Below, piece after piece: positions 56,521-64,000 of a stretch of 64,000 nt of DNA (the stretch's first letter is position 1; the number at the start of each line of letters is the position of its first letter). The notes beneath the pieces were generated by a model, which was not told the DNA's origin, searched no databases, and worked only from the letters and a program-made list of their open reading frames with translations. Position numbers and translations under genes: made by a program. The stretch is from Vermamoeba vermiformis (lineage: Eukaryota; Tubulinea; Echinamoebida): assembly GCA_045837725.1 (NCBI GenBank), contig JBEWZL010000030.1, positions 434,001-498,000 on the forward strand, in the 5' to 3' direction.

Positions 56521-59500
56521 TTATTTCGCTACTCGGAGACCAAAATTTTGTTTCTTTGCGGGTGGTTTGTGGATCTCGATATTTGCACTCGGATCCATTT
56601 GATCTAACGACCGTTTTCGAGAATTAACAGCCAAGTTCTGTGGCGGGACGGCTTGGGGCTGTGGCACGGGTACTGCTATTGGCGTGGCTTGAACACCCAA
56701 TGACGTTCTCAATGGGATGTTTTGTTGCGGCACGTTGATTGGTGCTTGTGTGGGCACTTGAATGGCAGGCTGCACGGCCATGTAACTGCGCGAGGCATTC
56801 GTGACATTAGCTGGGACACCTGTCACTGGCTGCACGACGCGTGTCGTTTGATTGGGAACTGATGGCGCGTACGCAACTGTCGGCATGTGTGGCTTGGCAA
56901 CGGCAACAGGGACAGGTTGTTGCTGGTGCATTTGATTGATGACAGGTCTGCTGTTGTTATTGATTTGTTGTTGGGGCTGAGCTTGGACTTGTTGTTGTTG
57001 CTGCGGCTGAGACTGCTGTTGCACGTGTTGTGCTTGATTTGATTGGCTTTGAGGTGGTTGTTTTTGTGGCGTGGCTGTAGCCTCAGTCGTAGGTCTGAAC
57101 AAAGACTCGGCGTAAGTCAACGCACGTTTCTCGATTCGTTTGCAATTGAACTGTTTGAGTATATGATTCTCTTCGTAGTCTTCAAGAATCGTCCATGCAT
57201 CAACATTGTTCGGTAGTGTCGAAGAGGTGCTTGTTGGCTTCGCAACCACAGCTCCGGTGCTCGGAGCAGCCGTAGTGCCAGGGGCTGAAGTTGGCACTGT
57301 GGTCGGGGCAGCAGTGGACGCTGCCTCTGTTTGTCCTGTCAACAAGAACGGCATGATCTGTTCCATTCGTTGTTGCAAGGTCGGTGGCAACTTGGCCGTC
57401 CTCAACAACTCTTGCAGTTTCTTCTTCAAAGGCGAGTTCAAGTTGTCCATTCTCAAGCCTCTCAAAGCTCTTCGGTTCGATGAGGCCATGTTCGCTGCAG
57501 ATCCGCTGTCTTTCTCGCCCAAGAGACAGAAGAGCGTGAACAAGATCAAGTACCACAATTCAATGCCGTCAACTGCATTGACCTGGAGTGCCGGCACGAG
57601 CAGTAGGTTCGTTAATGTCGTAGCCAGCTCTTCTTGGTAGTTGTATGGGATCTGAACACCCTTCACGATCATCGCACCAACAAATCTCAATCGTAACACA
57701 ATCTGTAGCCGCTGTCGCTTCAGTTTGATCGTGTCTTCTTCAGGCGACTACAAGACATTGTTATTAAGAGCCATATATAAACATCAAACAATGAGACTTA
57801 CGCTTAATCTCTCGCCAATCTGCTTCAATTGGACTTGCACAGATTTGATGAATGACACGCGAAGTTCATTAGGCACTTCAGTCAAGGACGACAACACAAC
57901 TTGCAAGATCTCCGTGAATAAGTTATAGCTGTCCGTGGCTTGTGAGTACTGCGGGTCAATGGACTTGTCAACCTCGTACCTAAAATGAAATCACGAGTTA
58001 ATAGGAGTATCGCTATAGGGCGCAAAAGTAACGCAAACTTACGAGAACAGACGGATCGTTTCGGTCAAAGTACTTGTGCCGTTCAACAGGTCCGTGCTTT
58101 CAAACAACTTTTGCGTGTAGTTGACAATCTCTTTGTGCACTTCAATGCCTAGTATAGCGACAAGACGTTGCAGGATACTTCCGAAGCTGACATCGTAAGC
58201 GAGCCCGTTGGTCAGTTGATTAAAGATGAGCTTCACGAGCACGGGCTCAGAGTTGAAAGTGTCGCCGTCCCAATTGATCACTTGTCGCTTATTTGATTTC
58301 AAGAGCCACCATAACTCGTCCATGAGCAATCTAATCTCGAGCCAAGCGCGGTTAAGTGACCACGTGTTCGTGTTGCTGAGAACTCTTTGCATCATTTTGA
58401 CGACCTCCGACAAGTCAATCTTTTCCATCACGTGCAGCTTCAAGAACGAAGTCTCGTTTGGTGATAAGATGTGGAAAACAATGCGACAGCCAGTGGGATC
58501 ACGAAGGGTCTTCAACTTCTCGTATAAGTTCGTTGTGTCTTCCAAGCAGATCTGCGCAACGAAGGTGTTGTCCAAGGCAAAATTTTCCATTTCTTTCTTG
58601 ACAGCATCAATCACGGTCTCTTTTTCAGCTGAGGTAAGCACGCTCAATGCAGTGTTGTGCACGGGGTGAGTGCTCGAGTACTCCTCGTTGAAGATCACTT
58701 CGCTCTTGTACACGTACAACAACAATCCAAAGGCCAGTTCTAACGATAAGGACGACGCGGACAGTCTCAAAGAACTCAATTCCTAGACGAAGGAGTCATT
58801 AAATATACTACAATATAACGGGCAAAAGTGACTTACGTGTGCCGAAAACACGCCCAACTGTGCAAAGGCAGGTTCGTCTAACAGCAACAGTTTGACAATA
58901 TTGACTTGGACAGGTGTCAATTGTGTCGCCCTGGGTGACTGTTCGATTTCTTGAAGGACTGGCAACGCAATGTTCGTGTAGAATTGTTCGAGACCAACGA
59001 AATTGATGAGCACGAGACCGAACCAAAAGCTGACCATGGCGCGGTAAGTCTCGCTCCATTGCTCAGTTTTCAAGAACGAAATCGATTGGTCCTTCAAGCA
59101 CGTGTAAGCATTGGTGTCACTATCACCGAAGAGTCCTTGTGCTCGTAACTCCAATACCAATCTTTGATAGATTGACAACTGTTTTTGTGCCAGTGATTTG
59201 CTGCAATTAAATTAGTAAGGGTTTTCATATTATAGTAGGACATATATTATAAGTTACCTTGTGAGGGCAGGCCAATCTTTCGTGTACTGAGTAAAAGCTG
59301 CAACGACCACTTTGTAGCTGTTGTCAGATCCAGCCAAAGATGACTTAAATTCGGCTAAGACTTCATCAAAGACCTTATTCATTGTTGCACTATCCTCGTT
59401 GCCTTCAACTAATAGTGACAACTTCGCAACCTGATCCACAACTGAGCTGTCGGGTTGGATCTGGATCTGCGAGTCCGAAGCATTTTGCTTCGATACCTAG

Positions 59501-62500
59501 AGTAACGTTATTCAGTTAATATGGCATCTCTATTATAATGGTAGTGACTGACCTCTGCTAGCTTCCTCTTAAGTTTGTCGTTCAATTTGGCCTTGCTGAT
59601 CCATTGTTTAACGCCCACAAGTGTGCCGTACCGCTTGATAAACGAGCACAAATAATTCGTAACTTTTTCTTCTAAACCAGCACCCAAGTTTTCATCATAC
59701 TGTAACGTACAGTTAGTACTATAGTAATGCATTTATATAGACGTACCTTATTATGCAACTGTTGCAATAGTTCGTTGGTTCCATCGGTCCAAAAGAACAG
59801 AAATTCGTATTTTTGTACAAAATATAATACATTCGCATTTCCGTTGTTGAAGTAGCTCTGCAACAATCGCATAATGATGTGACTTATTGACCCTAAGTCA
59901 TTTGATATCTCCAAAATATAAAACACTTGCAGGATATAATAATCGCTGCCTTTCCAGTACCTCCTGTACAAAAGAAAAAAAAATTAAAAAAAATTGCAAA
60001 AAAATTCAAAAATTATCTTATTACCATTTATGCTTCTCGAATTGCTCCTTAAAGTGCTCTATAATTCTTTCTCCGAAGTAGCATTGATAATAAAACGGTT
60101 GAGTCTTCAAAAAGTCGACTAACGCATCCATGCTCGAACCGTTTGCTTGTAATGGATTATCGCTCGTAAGACTCGTCAAATAGTCTTTGAGCATTTGTTT
60201 TCCGCTATGTACAATTTCTTGGTCATTCTTAATACAAATATTAGCTTGCGATCCGGATGCATCCGCTACACGCCGGAAAAATATCTCTTGAATTCTAAAT
60301 ATTATTACCTTAATACCAAGTGAACTTAATGACGTCCTTCGTTGATTTCTTTCATGCTTGCATTCTCCGAAAATGGGGAATTGCAGTAAAAAGTTTCGGT
60401 GCTAAATGAATCGCGTTAGTTAGCATTCAACTCTTAAATTGAGCTTTAAATAAGGTGTAAAGGATACTTACTAGATGATTATCACTTCTATCAATTAATC
60501 CTCGCGAGATCAGGCTCCGGACGTAGTTATCATGAGAGAAAACGTTGGCGCGAATTAACTCGCCAAACAATAATACAACTTGTGTCTCGGCTGTAAATAA
60601 AATCAATTAGTAGCCAAATTAATAGGACAGTCATGATAATAAAACATACAGTGACCGTTAAAAGTTCCGGCATCCAAGAACGACGAAAGATGATCTTGCA
60701 GCGATACATTTGAGCCCTAAAATATGGTTAATATACTATCGCAGTCCGTATCGTAAAGCATCACAAATCAAATCAAAATAATACTTCGAAATTTCAATAA
60801 TTAAAAAGTGATTTGTAACGACTTGCCTCTTGAGCACACAGATCAGCTTTCAATCGTCGAATCAATGAGACGGTTATATATACACGGTACATCTCATTCT
60901 TCGACTGGCAGGTCGTTCCCCACTCGCACAACAAATGCACGTTTTCCTCGCGCTTCTCCTGCGATCCAGATGTGAGTTCCTCATACAATATCAACCCAGA
61001 TGGTACTTACTGGTAATGGTAGCTCGGAGAATAGGTGTTTATAAATATACTCGATGTCTTTTGTCCTTGACAAATTCTCCAAAGTCTGTGCAACGATTCG
61101 TAAATACGGATCCGTTTCAAAAATTCTTAGAGAACAAAACTTACCTCTATTAAGTTCGACCTAGATGTCGTCGGTGGGTTGATAAACTGTTCGACAGTAT
61201 TCAATCTTTGACGCAATTGCGCGAGGTTTTGGATGCAGATCTCATCCGTGTCTGATAATTGAAACAACTACAAAAAAATTAGAATTAGTACTACGCGGTA
61301 ATAAAAATTCATTTGTACTTACCGAAGATCCATTGTTCGATTTTACAATAGCTTTGCTGCTATCACTTTCATTGTTAGAACGTTCCAATGCGCGTTCTAT
61401 AACAGACAAAATGTCGGTGCCAGCAGGAATGAGCAGATCCGGCTCAAAAATCAAAGCTGCTCTGAGGATGGTGACTAGATTGCTATGGAACTTCACTTCG
61501 ATCGCGTAGTTCGTTGGATCCGGAACAAAAGTGCCCGAAACATAGTTGCTCTGGTACAACTGGATCCGACTGTTAGTATTCATACTGCACTATGATAATG
61601 ATATTATACGTACTTGGAATAGTCTAGTGTGACAAAAATCTAATAATCTGCTTGCAACTGCTTGTTTGGGCAAAATGTCGTCGAGGTACTGCAACAGAAC
61701 GGACAAAATTAAGCACTGGTTATCGACCTTATTCGATTTTTGCAGCTCTTCTAATAGCGCATTAAACAGCGCGTCCTTGTCGATTAGTCCTTCTTTGTAA
61801 GTCCAATGCAAAAGTCGGATCACGTAGCTCATTTTTTGCTTTCGCTTCTCGGAAGTTAATGCTGCATTATTTGCACCCATACTGTCTGGACCAGTCTTCT
61901 TGAGTCCTGTTTTGACGTAGAACTCGCGCACTTGCTTGATAATATTATTGACCAAAATTGTCGTCCAGTTAGTGGATGCAGTGTCTTTTTGCGTTGACTT
62001 TGGTGTGCCTTGCGATATTGAATAGTAGTTGTTCAAATATGAGATCTTAATGTACCACGTCGCTCGCACGAGTGGAATTCGTTGTTCCGCCAGCACCATA
62101 ATTAGCGATTCTCCTTTAGGTCTATTAAACAAACAATCAGTACGAGAAAGAATTGCAAAAATAAATATATATAATTATGACGCGTATTAATATTATTATG
62201 TTAACTAATCGATTCACATTTGCTCGTGCGTGTTACGACCACAAGAATTTTTTTTCAATTAAATATGGATAATTCAGCAATAGTGTAATAGGCTATAAAA
62301 GCATTATAATCCTATTATAATCATATTACGCACCCTTGCGGCACTTTGAGAGCCAAAACGCTCAATCGTTCATCAGGCTTGGCTAATTTATCAAAGAAGG
62401 TCTTCTTTGTGCTATCAGTAGACGCAACTTGCTCCGGAAAAAATAATTTTCGTTTCATGAGCGGTGCGCCAGCCGGTTTGGCCGCATCTTTGTTGTTCGC

Positions 62501-63591
62501 GCTTGCATTTCCCTAAAAAGGAAATGAGAAAATTCGAATAATGCCGTGAGTCATTTAGCAGCCGATAAGAATAGGAATTGCCAAATATAATACGATGATC
62601 TGGCGTCATTATTAAAGTAATACTATTATTACATAAATAATTCATGAACGTTAACGGCGTTGCACTTTGCCGAAAATAAAAAAAATAAAATAAACAATGC
62701 AATTTTGAGACTAGAGTAAATACCTTTCTAGTATTCTCCTTCTTCCACGTTAAATTGGTCATAGTGTTCCAGATTTTATCGGCAGCTTTTTTGGCGATCT
62801 CGCAGTATTCAGTGCGAGCAGATCCGTATTCGTCAGCCTTAATAGGTAAAATTAGTGCCCAAAGTAGTTGAAAAAGAATAAATCGCTGTCATATGTGTAT
62901 TTAATCATAATATCGGATTTTCGGAACTGTTTCTTAAAAAGGTATTGTCAGAAGTATGACATTTGTAAGTAAATCCGAGCGAGGATATTAAAATGAAATT
63001 AAAATGACCGGGATCGGTATACGTGCCCGATTCATATTATTTAAGATCGTTTGTAAATTTAAAAATTACCGTGATTTGAAGAAAATGATTTTTCAATTTT
63101 TAGATTTGGTTTAGGGAGTTGAATAGCACTTACATCACTCACATATTTGGCTTCTTTGAACCCATGTTCAATAGTTTGTCCAGTAAGCACTTCTTCGGGT
63201 GCGTACCGCGTGCACGGGAAGAAATCCGGCACACCCAAGGATTGATTCAGTGGATCTTTATCGGGACGCTTGAGCTCGTATTTTTCGTAATTCTGTTGAG
63301 CATATGAATTTGGAGGATAATAAGATGAATGTGAATGCATGTCTTGATTGTAATTATTGCTTTCTTCCCATCCACGACCTGGTGGCCGCGCAGGTGGGCG
63401 CGATTGATTTGGATAATTGCGTGGTGGATATGCTGCTTTCGGTTTAGGTGCTTCCGGTTTTCGGCCTATATAATCATTTTAATTAATCGTGAGTTTGTGA
63501 AAGCGGATTAACCCTTTAAAAATTATTATTGCTATTCAAAATAATAATTATTACCTTTCGGCGGGTCTTTAGGTAGTCTATTCATTGACAT
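56521..63591 (-). CDS. MED12: Mediator complex subunit MED12
   Basis: A gene of about 7 kb with some 15-20 exons. MED12 belongs to the CDK8 kinase module of Mediator and activates cyclin C-CDK8. The N-terminus (MSMNRLPKDPPKGRKPEAPK) leads to YELKRPDKDPLNQSLGVPDFFP, like the YELKRPR...P.DVYP start of MED12. Next are the PTEAARATWYIK-like RIPLVRATWYIKISYLNNYY, and the MSYVIRLLHWTYKEGLIDKD then ILSVLLQYLDDILPKQAVAS block. An LCEWG motif (ENVHLLCEWGTTCQSK, near 60910) marks the Med12-LCEWAV domain. The long helical middle follows. The C-terminus is Gln/Pro/Val-rich with a polyQ-type tract near 56990 and ends KKQNFGLRVAK. The tail has KRSLDQ and PPAKKQ nuclear signals. Confidence 0.92.
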
Positions 63592-64000
63592 AATATATTA
63601 CAAATATTGATTCTACAATTAATAATATTGGCTATTGGTGAATAAAAATAATACACAAAGTGAAAAAAAACGATCCGAAAACACTACATCCGTCACATTC
63701 GATAGAAGTGAAACAATCACAATAAATAAATATGATCTCTAATAAGAGAAGTGGTTGATTATCGTTAGCGCTGCTAAAAAGTGCTAAAATGCAAGCGTGC
63801 AACAAAACGGAAACTCCGCCATTTTTGTCAGATCAAAGAACACAAACACAATGTCATATAACACGGACCCCTTTAGATGATACAAGTAAGGTAGGTTGCT
63901 TTCAAAAGATTAAGCTGACGAAAATGGATCCGCGCCAAGATGGCCACTAGCGACCTTTTATTGAATTTTCGAACTAATATTAATTGTGACGTTATTGAGC
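63592..64000. other. Upstream region of MED12
   Basis: 409 bp to the window end. AT-rich next to the MED12 start and GC-richer after 63780. Only very short frames are present; no gene is supported. Confidence 0.4.

Noticed and set aside
1-64000. CRISPR arrays, integrases, reverse transcriptases, viral capsid-type genes, toxin genes
   Set aside because: None were seen on either strand; the window is ordinary eukaryotic gene-dense DNA apart from the regions listed.

Overview
The window is nuclear DNA of an intron-rich, gene-dense eukaryotic microbe. Evidence: GT-AG introns of about 36-350 bp with GTAAGT-type donors and T-rich acceptors, intergenic gaps often of only 100-500 bp, and a set of nuclear-encoded genes (PRP8, MED12, RFT1, eIF5, TRM6, ecdysoneless, ELL-associated factor, an Ndt80-free MRF-like protein). 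Coding DNA is moderately GC-rich; introns and spacers are AT-rich. The combination fits an amoebozoan best, but this is inference from gene content and not proof.

Layout. 1-12.6 kb, all plus strand: end of a glycosyltransferase, an F-box/TPR protein, a coiled-coil RING protein and the spliceosomal PRP8 with a 6.75-kb uninterrupted last exon. 13.1-16.0 kb: an MRF-like membrane-bound regulator with an auto-cleaving ICA/peptidase S74 domain. 16.1-29.3 kb, all minus strand: RFT1, eIF5, a Neo1/ATP9-type flippase, a small unknown protein and a FYVE-finger/alpha-beta hydrolase fusion. 29.4-37.8 kb: a low-complexity nuclear protein (+), ELL-associated factor (-) and a MAK11/PAK1IP1 WD40 protein (+). 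38.0-39.6 kb: a 492-residue orphan gene whose second exon is almost free of CpG. 40.0-42.8 kb (-): two unrecognised genes. 43.0-48.9 kb: ecdysoneless (+), SND2/TMEM208 (-) and TRM6 (+); the last two are divergent, and each carries a homologous intron with a tRNA-Leu(AAG) gene, giving an inverted duplication. 49.1-51.8 kb: a Ser-rich unknown (-) and a UBE2G/UBC7-type E2 (+). 51.9-56.5 kb is the accessory part: a nucleoporin-like FG fragment, a secreted probably GPI-anchored protein, a degenerate paralogue fragment of it, and between them a TIR-bounded segment with a small spliced gene and a long RNA-type hairpin. 56.5-63.6 kb (-): MED12.

Most genes are housekeeping: splicing (PRP8), transcription (MED12, EAF, MRF-like), translation (eIF5), tRNA modification (TRM6), ribosome biogenesis (MAK11), ER/glycosylation and membrane traffic (RFT1, SND2, flippase, FYVE protein) and ubiquitin (RING, F-box, E2). 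No operon-like pathway is apparent, but several gene pairs share short divergent promoters. Exon models were built by eye; where I added up the exons the totals are multiples of three, and single boundaries may still be off by a base or so.
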